Shown: positions 37,360-45,444, counted from the stretch's first letter. The stretch is 64,000 bases of DNA from Balneolaceae bacterium (GCA_018401935.1 JAGYJQ010000005.1:1-64000), one strand, 5' to 3'. Notes: generated from the sequence alone by a model not told the origin. Program-made: numbers and translations.

Positions 37360-38805
37360 TTGCAAACGGAATCGGCAGAGGTAACCTGGGAGAAGTGTCT
37401 CAGTATTATAAAGGACAATATTAGCTATCAAAAGTATAAATCTTGGTTTGAACCCATACGCGCTATAAGTCTATCAGAAAACACCCTAACTATTCAAGTA
37501 CCTAGTCAGTTTTGGTATGAGTGGCTCGAAGAACATTACTATACTATGTTACGCTCGACCCTATCCAAAGTCATGGGCGAACACGGTAAGCTTGAATATT
37601 CTGTTGTCATGGAAAAATCAGATCAATATGAGCACAACAAATCGGTCCGATTACCTCAGCGACCCATGCCTCCTGTACAGGACCAACATGTTCAGAGCTA
37701 CCCCGATTATTCCCCCGACCGAATAGAAAATCCCTTTGTCATTCCTGGGATTAGAAAAACCAAAATAGATTCCAACTTAAATGGGTCGTATGTATTTGAG
37801 CGTTACATTGAAGGTGACTGCAACCGCTTAGCCCGTTCTGCTGCTATGGCTATATCCGATAGCCCTGGAAGTAACTCATTTAATCCATTTTTTATTTATG
37901 GGCCTACTGGTCTTGGAAAAACCCACTTGGTCCAGAGTATAGGCAACCGAATTAAGCATAAATACGGGGACGAAAAATCAGTTCTCTATATCTCCTCTGA
38001 AGCATTTACCAATGAATTTGTGCATGCGATCCGAAACAACCGTGCCAGCGAATTCTCTATGTTTTACCGTAACATCGATGTACTCATTGTAGATGACATC
38101 CAGTTTTTTAGTGGTAAAGAAAAGACTCAAGAAGAATTCTTTCACATCTTCAATGCGCTCCACCAAGACGGCAAGCAGATTATTTTAAGTAGTGACCGTG
38201 CGCCTAAGGATGTTCCCGATATTGAAGAGCGACTTATTTCTCGATTTAGTTGGGGGCTAAGTGCGGATCTACAAATGCCGGAGTACGAAACACGCTATGC
38301 CATACTAGAGCGTAAAGCAAACGACAATGGTATTGAAATCCCTGGCGACATACTGGAATTCATAGCCCATAATTTCAAATCCAATGTCCGGGATCTAGAG
38401 GGAGCAATAATCAAGCTGTTGGCCCATGCGTCTCTGCAAAACCTCGATGAAATTGATCTAGCCATGGCTAAGCGCGTCCTCAAGGATATGGTCAAGGATT
38501 CACACACTCAGATTTCTATCGAGTCCATTCAAAATTATGTCTGTGATTATTTTGGAATTGACACCAATAAAGTGCGTGAAAAAACCAGAAAACAAGAAAT
38601 TGTGGAAGCGCGTCAAATAGCTATGTACCTGTCTAAGCGTTTCACAAAATCCAGCCTTAAAACCATTGGCTTACACTTTGGGGGACGGGATCATTCCACG
38701 GTAATTCACGCTATTTCAACCGTAGAAGAACGAATGACCACCAGCCCTAAACACAAACGCATTCTAGAAGAGCTGCACCAACGAATCGAAGTCGCTAGCC
38801 TATAA
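37360..38805 (+). CDS. dnaA: Chromosomal replication initiator DnaA
   Basis: DnaA binds the origin boxes and opens DNA for replication. The 481-residue protein has domain I (WEKCLSIIKDNISYQKYKSWF), a short linker, and AAA+ domain III with Walker A GPTGLGKT (181-188), Walker B VLIVDDIQFFSGKEKTQ and sensor motifs. DNA-binding domain IV follows with the signature FGGRDHSTVIHA near residue 440. It starts at a TTG; AGGAGG nine bases upstream makes that start convincing, and no nearby ATG competes. Confidence 0.98.
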   Translation: MQTESAEVTWEKCLSIIKDNISYQKYKSWFEPIRAISLSENTLTIQVPSQFWYEWLEEHYYTMLRSTLSKVMGEHGKLEYSVVMEKSDQYEHNKSVRLPQRPMPPVQDQHVQSYPDYSPDRIENPFVIPGIRKTKIDSNLNGSYVFERYIEGDCNRLARSAAMAISDSPGSNSFNPFFIYGPTGLGKTHLVQSIGNRIKHKYGDEKSVLYISSEAFTNEFVHAIRNNRASEFSMFYRNIDVLIVDDIQFFSGKEKTQEEFFHIFNALHQDGKQIILSSDRAPKDVPDIEERLISRFSWGLSADLQMPEYETRYAILERKANDNGIEIPGDILEFIAHNFKSNVRDLEGAIIKLLAHASLQNLDEIDLAMAKRVLKDMVKDSHTQISIESIQNYVCDYFGIDTNKVREKTRKQEIVEARQIAMYLSKRFTKSSLKTIGLHFGGRDHSTVIHAISTVEERMTTSPKHKRILEELHQRIEVASL

Positions 38806-38852
38806 AAACTAGGCCCAGCTGCCTCAAAGAGTTTAATCCAACGCCTCGGCTC

Positions 38853-39230
38853 ATGGAGCATACCGACCTTCTTACGCTAAAAGCCTTACGCTATCATGCT
38901 TTTCACGGTGTGCATGCCATCGAACGTGAGCAGGGCAATACCTTTGAGGTGGATGTACTCTTCCGCGCAGAACTACGCCAGGCCGGCGCCCGTGACCAAT
39001 TGGATCTAACCGTGGACTACGAAAAAGCCGAACAAATCATCAGTAGCGTCATGCTTGGCCCTTCCGTTCACTTAATCGAAAAACTCTGCGTGGACATCGG
39101 AGAGCAATTAATGAACACCTTCCTTCTGGTTGATGCGGTTCAGGTCGTGATTCGAAAACTTAACCCGCCTATTACGGTCCCCACCGCTTACTCCGAGATA
39201 AGTATGCAATGGCACCGAAACGGTGAGTAA
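38853..39230 (+). CDS. folB: Dihydroneopterin aldolase
   Basis: FolB cleaves 7,8-dihydroneopterin in folate synthesis. The 125-residue protein opens LLTLKALRYHAFHGVHAIEREQGNTFEVDV, with the conserved FHGVxxxER-type core and the later HLIEKLCVDIGEQLM and VVIRKLNPPI stretches. It lies 47 bases after dnaA and is followed by folK; together they supply two successive steps of the folate pathway. Confidence 0.93.
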   Translation: MEHTDLLTLKALRYHAFHGVHAIEREQGNTFEVDVLFRAELRQAGARDQLDLTVDYEKAEQIISSVMLGPSVHLIEKLCVDIGEQLMNTFLLVDAVQVVIRKLNPPITVPTAYSEISMQWHRNGE

Positions 39231-39235
39231 GCATA

Positions 39236-39291
39236 AGTGATTAAACATGAGTGATTAAACATGAGTGATTAAACATGAGTGATTAAACATG
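39236..39291. repeat. 14-bp tandem repeat, 4 exact copies
   Basis: AGTGATTAAACATG is repeated exactly four times (39236-39249, 39250-39263, 39264-39277, 39278-39291) between folB and folK. Each unit contains ATGAGTGA, a start codon immediately overlapping a stop, so the leader holds several minimal start-stop pairs before the true start. Confidence 0.95.
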
Positions 39292-39305
39292 ATGAGTACG
39301 CATAA

Positions 39306-39878
39306 GTGAGTACACATAGCCCGCATAGCACTCCGGATAGCTTTAACGAAGCGCCGTTATCGGTGAACCCACGAGCGGAGGATGCTGCACAATCTGTTTT
39401 TATAGCTCTTGGGTCAAATGAAGGTGATTCCACTTCACACTTAGTTCAAGCTCGATTATTTCTACAAGACATTAGCAGCTCGCCTATACGAGCTTCCCGA
39501 GTCTATCAGACGGAACCCATTGGTCCTTCTGACAACGATTTTCTAAATGCGGTTATCCGAATAAGCTGGAATAGCAACCCAGAGGCACTGCTTAACCGGT
39601 TAAAAGAACAAGAACGAATACAAGGCCGCCCCTCTCGCTATCCCAAATGGACTTCCAGAACCTTGGATCTGGATATCATAGATTTCGGTGGGCTCATTCT
39701 GAACAATGACCGCTTACAACTCCCTCATCCAGCTGCAGCAGAACGATTATTTGTCCTACTTCCTCTTCACGATTTGGCTCCAGAATGGTATGATCCAGTG
39801 ACGAAAAAAGCTATTTCTGAACTAATTAAGAAAGCTCCAGAAATGAGGATTGAAGTAGGTGCATGGCAATGGGAATAA
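39306..39878 (+). CDS. folK: 2-amino-4-hydroxy-6-hydroxymethyldihydropteridine diphosphokinase
   Basis: FolK transfers pyrophosphate from ATP to 6-hydroxymethyl-dihydropterin. SVFIALGSNEGDSTSHLVQA (about residues 30-48), VYQTEPIGPSDNDFLNAVI and SRTLDLDIIDFGG are the HPPK signatures. The start is uncertain: the frame opens at GTG 39306 right after an in-frame TAA, and another GTG at 39363 would remove 19 unconserved residues. The first start lies within duplicated sequence, GAGTACRCATA, next to the tandem repeat. dNK follows 14 bases later. Confidence 0.92.
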   Translation: MSTHSPHSTPDSFNEAPLSVNPRAEDAAQSVFIALGSNEGDSTSHLVQARLFLQDISSSPIRASRVYQTEPIGPSDNDFLNAVIRISWNSNPEALLNRLKEQERIQGRPSRYPKWTSRTLDLDIIDFGGLILNNDRLQLPHPAAAERLFVLLPLHDLAPEWYDPVTKKAISELIKKAPEMRIEVGAWQWE

Positions 39879-39892
39879 TGTTAGTTTAGGTC

Positions 39893-40531
39893 ATGCAGGT
39901 AGAACCACGATTTATCGCAATAGAAGGGGTCATAGGCGCGGGTAAAACCACACTGGCACAGATGTTGGCCGAACGCCGAGAGGCACGGCTGGTGCTCGAA
40001 GAATTCGAAGAAAATCCCTTTTTACCTAAGTTTTACGAGGATCGGGAACGGTATGCTTTTCAAACACAACTGGCTTTTTTGGCCAGCCGTTTTCGCCAGC
40101 AACAAAACATGATGAGCCAGGATCTTTTTCATACGATGACGGTATCCGACTATATTTTTGAAAAAGACCGAATCTTTGCGCGCTTAAATCTAGATGCTGA
40201 CGAATTGGCTCTTTATGATTCTATTTTCTCCATCATGACGGGAATCGCAGCTCAACCTGATTTGGTCGTATTTCTACAGGCCTCTGTCGATCGGTTATTG
40301 CACAACATTAACCAACGAGGACGAGAATATGAACAACACATTAGCTCTGATTATCTTCGGGATCTAAACGAGGCCTACAATCACTTTTTTTATCATTACC
40401 GTAGAAGCCCAGTGGTGTTTATTAATGTAAGCGAGGTAGATTTTGTTCAAAACCCCGAACATCTTTTGTATATTGAGGAGCAGTTGTTTGAGCGCCCTAT
40501 TATAGATAATATGCACATACATCTATCATAA
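39893..40531 (+). CDS. Deoxynucleoside kinase
   Basis: This 212-residue kinase of the dNK/dGK family phosphorylates deoxynucleosides for salvage. The P-loop is EGVIGAGKTT (11-20). FYEDRERYAFQTQLAFLASRFRQ and the lid region HNINQRGREYEQHISSDYL are characteristic; the DYIFEKDRIFA stretch corresponds to the DRS/ERS-like catalytic motif. It sits in the dnaA-folB-folK operon-like run, with only short gaps. The preferred nucleoside cannot be told. Confidence 0.92.
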   Translation: MQVEPRFIAIEGVIGAGKTTLAQMLAERREARLVLEEFEENPFLPKFYEDRERYAFQTQLAFLASRFRQQQNMMSQDLFHTMTVSDYIFEKDRIFARLNLDADELALYDSIFSIMTGIAAQPDLVVFLQASVDRLLHNINQRGREYEQHISSDYLRDLNEAYNHFFYHYRRSPVVFINVSEVDFVQNPEHLLYIEEQLFERPIIDNMHIHLS

Positions 40532-40552
40532 AATTTAGATTTTTAGCCATTT

Positions 40553-40846
40553 ATGACCTTTAAGCTGCTACTTTTTTTATTTTTACTTTGGGTTTTCTTT
40601 CGATTTGTGGGAAGAATTTTTTTACCCCTAGCTATTTTTCGCAAAGCCGTAAAAAACGCCCAAAATCAACAACCCTTTGGTGATCATCCGTTTTCAGGGA
40701 GCCAAGGGCGTGGTGGTGGTGCGCAAAAAAAAGATTTTTCTGCCATTCAAGATGCAGAATTCGAGGATTTAAGTGAATCAGAACCCGCTGCTAAGGATAA
40801 GGATGCTGCCACGGGGGCGTCCACAGGAACCAGTGAAAAAAACTAA
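40553..40846 (+). CDS. DUF4834-like small membrane protein
   Basis: This 97-residue protein has one N-terminal membrane helix (FKLLLFLFLLWVFFRFVGRIFL) and then a Gly/acidic tail with FEDLSESEPAAKDKD. The layout and the NAQNQQPFGDHPF stretch resemble the DUF4834 proteins of Bacteroidetes, whose function is unknown. It lies 21 bases after the kinase gene and 27 before the TPR gene, so it is likely part of the same transcript. Confidence 0.75.
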   Translation: MTFKLLLFLFLLWVFFRFVGRIFLPLAIFRKAVKNAQNQQPFGDHPFSGSQGRGGGAQKKDFSAIQDAEFEDLSESEPAAKDKDAATGASTGTSEKN

Positions 40847-40873
40847 TCGTACAACGACCTAAAAAGCATTGCC

Positions 40874-41425
40874 ATGAATACTGAAGAAAAACTAAGCCGC
40901 GGCTTTGAACTCCTCCAAGAAAAAGACATTGACTATAGCTTAGATATTGCCAGGGAGGTCCAAAAAGAAGCGCCCGATACCCCGGAAGGGTACTATCTTG
41001 AGGCGCTGATTATGCAACAGCTAAATCAGATGGATGTTAGTTTTTCGTGCATTGAAAAAGCCATTGACCGATCCGATAATAACGGGGTTTATTTGAATCT
41101 GAGGGGTCATATCCACATGATGAAGGAAGATTTGGAGAAAGCGGAAGCAGATTTTGATTCGGCCATAGAGTCTAGTGATCTTGCAGCAGCTCACCGGAAC
41201 AAAGTGATGATTATGTTAATGACCGACCGTGGAGCAGATGCCGTTAATTATTTGATTGGGCGGATAAAAGCCGAGCCAAGAGATGCGGAAAATTGGATAC
41301 TGATGGGAGATATGATTATGAAGGGTGGGCAAAATGATAAAGCTCGCACGTATTATGAGCAGGCAATTAAAATCGATCCCGATAATGAGTATGCCCAACG
41401 GCAGTTGGAAGAAATAGACGGATAG
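40874..41425 (+). CDS. TPR-repeat protein
   Basis: This 183-residue soluble protein is made of tetratricopeptide repeats (for example YYLEALIMQQLNQMDVSFSCIEKAI, VYLNLRGHIHMMKEDLEKAEADFDSAI and NWILMGDMIMKGGQNDKARTYYEQAIKIDPDN). It has no signal peptide, so it probably acts as a cytoplasmic interaction scaffold. Its partner is unknown. It is the last gene of the dnaA-downstream cluster. Confidence 0.85.
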   Translation: MNTEEKLSRGFELLQEKDIDYSLDIAREVQKEAPDTPEGYYLEALIMQQLNQMDVSFSCIEKAIDRSDNNGVYLNLRGHIHMMKEDLEKAEADFDSAIESSDLAAAHRNKVMIMLMTDRGADAVNYLIGRIKAEPRDAENWILMGDMIMKGGQNDKARTYYEQAIKIDPDNEYAQRQLEEIDG

Positions 41426-41460
41426 GTTGTTGCCTCTTTTTTTGATTTTTGTCTTTTGGG

Positions 41461-41491
41461 GAATTTATTAGGGTAGAATTTATTAGGGGTA
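41461..41491. repeat. 15-16-bp direct tandem repeat
   Basis: GAATTTATTAGGGTA (41461-41475) is repeated as GAATTTATTAGGGGTA (41476-41491) in the leader of the Spy-like gene. Confidence 0.8.
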
Positions 41492-41570
41492 GAAGCTTTT
41501 ACATGTGTAATAATACCATGGCAATGCTCTTGCCGTTTTCAGAGCATAACCCTTAATTAATTGAAAGACC

Positions 41571-42263
41571 ATGTATAAACAACCCACTTTCCCATCTTAT
41601 ATTTCCTTTCGCTCAAGCTTTTTCATAGGCCTTTTTGGTTTATTTCTAGTGAGTAGCACAGCTTTGTTTGCCCAGGAAGAAAATTCGCGTACCTACCAAC
41701 ATGAAACTGAAGAAATGGTTCACAAGCGTGGTGAACGTGGTGAGCAGTCAGAGCGATCTATCCAAAATCGACGAGGGACGCAAAACCATCAAGGAAATAG
41801 ACAGGATGATTCGAGCTTACCAAGACTAGAAAAATTTATGGAGCTTGAAACAGAGCTCATGGCCGAACGGCTTAAGCTAAGTGATGAACAGATTGAGTTG
41901 TTACACTCTCAACAAGATGCTTTAGTTGGAAAATATTCCGAGGCCCGTCTAGAAATTGAAAAAGAGGCGCAAGTCAAGCGGGAAGAAATGAATCTTCGGA
42001 GAGATTCCATGCGAAAAATTCACCAAGAAAACCCTGAAGCAAGGCCATCAAGAGAAGTTCGTGAAGCCATGCAAAAGGCGATGAAAAACGAACGTGAAAA
42101 TCTTGAGAAGGACCTTAGAGAAGCAAATAGAGCAATGATGAACGAATTTCAAAAAGATCGTATGCTCATGCTATTCGACGTATTAAGCAATGAGCAATAT
42201 CGTGGTTATTTAGAACAGCGCGCGTCTATGCGTAAAGAAATCCAGTCTAAGCGTTCTAGATAG
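41571..42263 (+). CDS. Periplasmic Spy/CpxP-like (LTxxQ-type) helical protein
   Basis: This 230-residue exported protein has a signal peptide cut near ALFAQEE (residue 36), a low-complexity hydrophilic linker and then a long charged helix pair. The LKLSDEQIELLHSQQDALVGKYSEAR and LFDVLSNEQYRGYLE segments recall the LTxxQ motifs of Spy/CpxP-type periplasmic chaperones and metal-stress proteins. Function is inferred only from this resemblance and composition. Transcription looks independent. Confidence 0.65.
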   Translation: MYKQPTFPSYISFRSSFFIGLFGLFLVSSTALFAQEENSRTYQHETEEMVHKRGERGEQSERSIQNRRGTQNHQGNRQDDSSLPRLEKFMELETELMAERLKLSDEQIELLHSQQDALVGKYSEARLEIEKEAQVKREEMNLRRDSMRKIHQENPEARPSREVREAMQKAMKNERENLEKDLREANRAMMNEFQKDRMLMLFDVLSNEQYRGYLEQRASMRKEIQSKRSR

Positions 42264-42329
42264 TATTCGCATTTATCGAAGTACCATTGCAGTTTCTGCT
42301 AATAAAGCAGTATATTTGATGCCCTTGAA

Positions 42330-42413
42330 GCTCACGTGGCGGAATTGGTAGACGCGCACGCTTGAGGGGCGTGTGGCTTAACGGCCGTGATGGTTCGACT
42401 CCATTCGTGAGCA
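42330..42413 (+). tRNA. tRNA-Leu (anticodon GAG)
   Basis: This 84-nt class II tRNA has acceptor GCTCACG/CGTGAGC, D-loop TGGCGGAATTGGTAGACG, and anticodon stem CACGC/GCGTG around loop TTGAGGG, giving anticodon GAG. It has a long variable arm and a T arm ATGGTTCGACTCCAT. The discriminator is A and CCA is not encoded. Confidence 0.96.
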
Positions 42414-42570
42414 CTTAATACTAAACCAGCTTTTGCGTTGTAAGGGCTGGTTTTTTTGTGCCGCCCCGTAGTTCCTAGCGAATGGAGGAGAAGCCTGTCC
42501 CGCCGATGCCGAATACCTTCGGCAGAGGGAAATGAGCAACGCGAATCGGGAACTCCATTCGTGAGCACTT
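42398..42570. repeat. 19-bp direct repeat of the tRNA-Leu 3' end, 154 bp apart
   Basis: ACTCCATTCGTGAGCACTT at 42398-42416 (T arm, acceptor and three bases beyond) recurs exactly at 42552-42570. The segment between holds a terminator, a GCCGAA/TTCGGC hairpin (about 42504-42519) and CGAATGGAG, the reverse complement of part of the repeat. It resembles the attL/attR pair left by an element that integrates at a tRNA 3' end, now shrunk to 135 bp. Confidence 0.75.
42423..42457 (+). terminator. Terminator of tRNA-Leu
   Basis: Stem AACCAGC/GCTGGTT (42424-42430 with 42446-42452) is followed by a T run, 10 bases after the tRNA. Confidence 0.8.
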
Positions 42571-42579
42571 TTTCATTGA

Positions 42580-42810
42580 AGTCTGTTTCTTTTAGAAACA
42601 GACTTCATACAATGGATAAAAAACACGGAAGATTGCAACTGGACACATCACTTTAACCTCAAGTCATGGCTTGAAAACGATAAGAAGTACAAGGATGTAA
42701 ACGATGTGCATTCCTTTATGACCGTCATTTTGTGGGATGATAACATGACTAAGAGAGACCTATGGAAAGTTATAGATCTCTATAAGTTTTGGAAAGAAAT
42801 GGAGATGTAA
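42580..42810 (+). pseudogene. Truncated remnant of an unknown gene
   Basis: A 76-codon frame runs from just after a TGA (42577-42579) to TAA at 42810. It reads like real protein (ETDFIQWIKNTEDCNW, then HSFMTVILWDDNMTKRDLW and VIDLYKFWKEMEM) and is followed at once by a hairpin terminator. There is no start codon in its first part; the first ATG is about 45 codons in. It begins a few bases beyond the second copy of the tRNA 3' repeat and overlaps a perfect 14-bp palindrome (42577-42590 with 42594-42607). I take it as the 3' end of a gene whose front was lost. No family recognised. Confidence 0.55.
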
Positions 42811-42820
42811 TTCAATAAGT

Positions 42821-42848
42821 CTCGGCGATAAGCCGGGGTTTTCTTTTT
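42821..42848 (+). terminator. Terminator behind the gene remnant
   Basis: Stem CTCGGC/GCCGGG (42821-42826 with 42832-42837) is followed by GTTTTCTTTTT, 10 bases after the remnant's stop codon. Confidence 0.75.
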
Positions 42849-43069
42849 GGGTTAATTTCAATTTTCTATAATAAGGTTCCATAACCCGCCCCCAGCATCC
42901 TGACCAGCTCTCCATACCCTAGGTTAAATTCGACACTGGGCTAAAACCGAAATAGACTCGGAATCGGGATCTCAGATTATTTTTATTCAATATTTTAGGC
43001 TGCCCTATATACGATTTCAGGCTAAAGAAGGTCGAGCCTTCTTATAACAGCCCTTCCTGTCGGAAAGAT

Positions 43070-43294
43070 TTGGAGCATTTCAGAGGTAGGAAGTTCACTT
43101 TAAATGAGCTTCATGAAGGCGTTGATCTGGAGACGTTCATTGGCTCTCCCTGCAAACTGCTCATTTTTCATAATGAGACTGAGGAAAGGGTGTATGCAAA
43201 CATCGAGTCAGTTGTTGCTGCCAGTGGCCAAGTAACCAAGAAAGCTAAAACTTCTTCTCGAAAGAATGAGACTGAGTTAAACGGAACTTTGTAG
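43070..43294 (+). CDS. Short reading frame of uncertain reality
   Basis: This is a 74-codon frame from a TTG at 43070 (GGAAAGAT upstream). The frame stays open upstream of the TTG through LGCPIYDFRLKKVEP, so it may be the tail of a longer, decayed gene. The product (KFTLNELHEGVDLETFIGS, then LLIFHNETEERVYANIES) has normal composition and a Lys-rich end. No family recognised. It lies in the AT-rich accessory patch after tRNA-Leu. Confidence 0.3.
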   Translation: MEHFRGRKFTLNELHEGVDLETFIGSPCKLLIFHNETEERVYANIESVVAASGQVTKKAKTSSRKNETELNGTL

Positions 43295-43366
43295 GCTTCG
43301 AAAGAGAAGGCAGGCCTTATATTTTAGGTTGATTATGAATAAGGATTTCAGTTAGATATTAAAATA

Positions 43367-43480
43367 TTATTTATTCTTTAAATGCTCACTAATGAGTAAA
43401 ATAATAATAGCGACTAAAATTAGAATCCCTATACTTAAGAATACTAGCTTTTAAGTTGGGCCAAATTGAATTAACATCAT
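43367..43480 (-). pseudogene. Small single-helix membrane ORF interrupted by one stop codon
   Basis: Reading leftward from ATG 43480 gives MMLIQFGPT, then an in-frame TAA (codon 10), then a membrane helix (KLVFLSIGILILVAIIILL) and a charged end ISEHLKNK before TAA at 43367. Without the internal TAA this would be a 37-residue membrane peptide. AGGTAA precedes the ATG and the frame starts 12 bases after the propeller lipoprotein ends, so it was probably co-transcribed. The stop could be a C-to-T change of CAA or a sequencing error. Confidence 0.5.
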
Positions 43481-43491
43481 AGTTTTTTTAC

Positions 43492-44502
43492 CTATTTAAT
43501 TGCACTGTATGGAAATCGAAAGATATCACCCCGACCGATTCTATAGAAAAAGGTTGAATCAGCAATAGTAAAATCTAAGATACCTGATACTCCTTCCCCA
43601 TTAAAAAAGGGTTTAATTTCTTTAATAGGGCTGTAATTTTCACCATCTAATATATAAATACCCTCACTCATTAATACAATTAAATGGTTATCAAAATATT
43701 CCATTTTGTAAATGTAAGGACGAGAAGAAGCCGAATGTTGAGGTCTTGAAATTTTATAAGGGTCGCCAATAGGATCGCTTTCACCTAATATGATCTCATT
43801 CTTAATAGTTCCACTATAGTCAACTATGAAGAATTTTCTATCCCCAACAAAAGAAACGGCGAATCCATTTGGTACAGATGCCATACTAAAAACTTGATTT
43901 CTTATAGCAGGCTCGTATCCGATTGGGACTCTTAAAGGTACACCCCCAACTATTGTACCTTTTTCTAAATCAATAATCCTTAGAATATTAGTAACTGCCC
44001 CCCCTCTCATTGGTTGTAACGAATAGGCCAAATATTTTGAACTTTGAGTTACAGAAAAACCCATTTGCGATATATTTTTATCCCTAAGTTTAAACTCCTT
44101 AGCATTGCCGATAGAATCAATACCAATAAATTTTTGAGCACTGCTTGAGAAGAACAATAGGCTTTCATCTAAATAATTCTTTCCACTCAGGCTAACATTT
44201 GGCATTTCTAGGGGCCCTTTACCCTCATTTAGTACACCTACTAGTTTTGCACAACACACATTGCTGAATTGGTCGTACTTTAATAACACATTTCCAGAAT
44301 CAATAAAATTAGGCGTTATATACAAACCCGAGAGGTTTCCCTGAAGAAATGAATAATTCGAAATCGAAAAACCCTCAGGAAGTCTGATTTTTTCAACTGA
44401 GACCTCAATTGTTTCAACCCCATCAAATGATTTAATTGGGACATGGCTGCTTTGTCCTGAACAACCCAATATCGATATCAATACAAGAACAAATTTCTTC
44501 AT
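43492..44502 (-). CDS. Six-bladed beta-propeller lipoprotein (BF3164-like)
   Basis: This 336-residue lipoprotein has a signal peptide with lipobox ILGC (Cys14), followed by a repeated propeller fold with blades such as SGLYITPNFIDSGNVLLKYDQ and VPNGFAVSFVGDRKFFIVDYSG. It resembles the BF3164/NHL-like six-bladed propeller lipoproteins widespread in Bacteroidetes, usually of unknown function. Its base use is clearly more AT-rich than the surrounding housekeeping genes, and it lies in a patch of broken genes, which suggests acquisition by transfer. Confidence 0.75.
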   Translation of the reverse strand: MKKFVLVLISILGCSGQSSHVPIKSFDGVETIEVSVEKIRLPEGFSISNYSFLQGNLSGLYITPNFIDSGNVLLKYDQFSNVCCAKLVGVLNEGKGPLEMPNVSLSGKNYLDESLLFFSSSAQKFIGIDSIGNAKEFKLRDKNISQMGFSVTQSSKYLAYSLQPMRGGAVTNILRIIDLEKGTIVGGVPLRVPIGYEPAIRNQVFSMASVPNGFAVSFVGDRKFFIVDYSGTIKNEIILGESDPIGDPYKISRPQHSASSRPYIYKMEYFDNHLIVLMSEGIYILDGENYSPIKEIKPFFNGEGVSGILDFTIADSTFFYRIGRGDIFRFPYSAIK

Positions 44503-44779
44503 AGCTATTAAAATAAAAGGCAGCCTAATCTGCCATGGGTTATTTAATGTTTTCTATGGCACAGTGTACCGCTATATACGCCCGTACCTTCCCAAGCATG
44601 CCAGCTTCCCCAGCCACTAGATCATAAGCATCTTATAGAAATTTTCAAAAAACTATAACCCCTGTATATTGCCGAAGTATAATAACACATTCAGAAGTTG
44701 TACAATATGTATCGTTGAAGCTATGAATATAATTTAATTGCCCTTATAGCAACGTAAATCACCCTAAACAGTTTTACTT
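44503..44779. other. Gene-poor divergent gap
   Basis: About 280 bases separate the leftward propeller lipoprotein from the rightward broken membrane gene. I see no repeat, hairpin or convincing short gene. The right part is AT-rich enough to hold promoters. Confidence 0.5.
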
Positions 44780-45124
44780 TTGAACCCGATAGTTTTAATT
44801 ATGATTACACCAAAATGCTTGGTTATTTTGCCACACCTCTGCTTACAGGCGGACTCGTTATTTTTTCTTTTCTGGTCGAAAGGCTGGGTAGCCATGACGG
44901 CACCTATAAGTTTGATCTTTTATGGGCTGGGACTTTTGCACGCAAGCCACTTCACGCTCACAGACATAAAATACTTAGGCATTATAGAAGTAATTCTGGG
45001 GCTTACAGCAATGTTGTGGATTCAATATAGTGTGTTTATCTGGGGATTTGGCTTTGGAATCGTACATATTGGATATGGTATGTATATCTATCTCCGATAC
45101 GAACGAATCTCCTCACAAGCCTAA
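44780..45124 (+). pseudogene. Multi-helix membrane protein gene broken by a frameshift
   Basis: The C-terminal part (AMTAPISLIFYGLGLLHASH, DIKYLGIIEVILGLTAMLWI, FIWGFGFGIVHIGYGMYIYL) reads as three membrane helices typical of a small membrane protein often found beside winged-helix regulators in Bacteroidetes. The matching N-terminal helix (MLGYFATPLLTGGLVIF) lies in another frame, from ATG 44815. A one-base change in the T6 tract near 44860 would join the two. The frame shown, started at TTG 44780, is nonsense for its first 30 codons. It is also shorter than the relatives I remember, so the front may be lost too. Confidence 0.6.
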
Positions 45125-45144
45125 GCTTACAGAGCACCCTTACT

Positions 45145-45444
45145 ATGAAGTCTCAACTCCTAAACATTAAAAAAGTTTTTGAAAATCGAATCCGTCTTGG
45201 GATAATGTCGGCACTATCAGTGAATGAGACCTTAGATTTTAATGCACTAAAAGAGTTGCTTGAACTCACCGACGGAAATTTGGCCACACACCTTAAAACT
45301 CTTCAAAAGCATAAGTACATTCAAACAAAAAAACAATTTATCGATAACAAGCCAAATACTCGATATATAATCACAGCTCTAGGTAAAAAAGACTTTACAG
45401 ACCATATAACTGCTTTGGAAGGACTACTCCGTCAACTTAAATAA
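45145..45444 (+). CDS. Winged-helix transcriptional regulator
   Basis: This 99-residue DNA-binding protein has a winged helix-turn-helix of the ArsR/MarR-like type (pfam13601-like). ENRIRLGIMSALSVNETLDFNALKELLELTDGNLATHLKTLQKHKYI is the HTH and GKKDFTDHITALEGLLRQLK a C-terminal helix. It starts 20 bases after the membrane gene, with which such regulators are commonly paired. No cysteine or histidine metal site is visible, so metal sensing is unlikely. Its target is unknown. Confidence 0.88.
   Translation: MKSQLLNIKKVFENRIRLGIMSALSVNETLDFNALKELLELTDGNLATHLKTLQKHKYIQTKKQFIDNKPNTRYIITALGKKDFTDHITALEGLLRQLK

Noticed and set aside
42332-42568. 78-codon minus-strand frame over tRNA-Leu
   Set aside because: It covers the tRNA, its terminator and the direct repeat, so it cannot be a normal gene.
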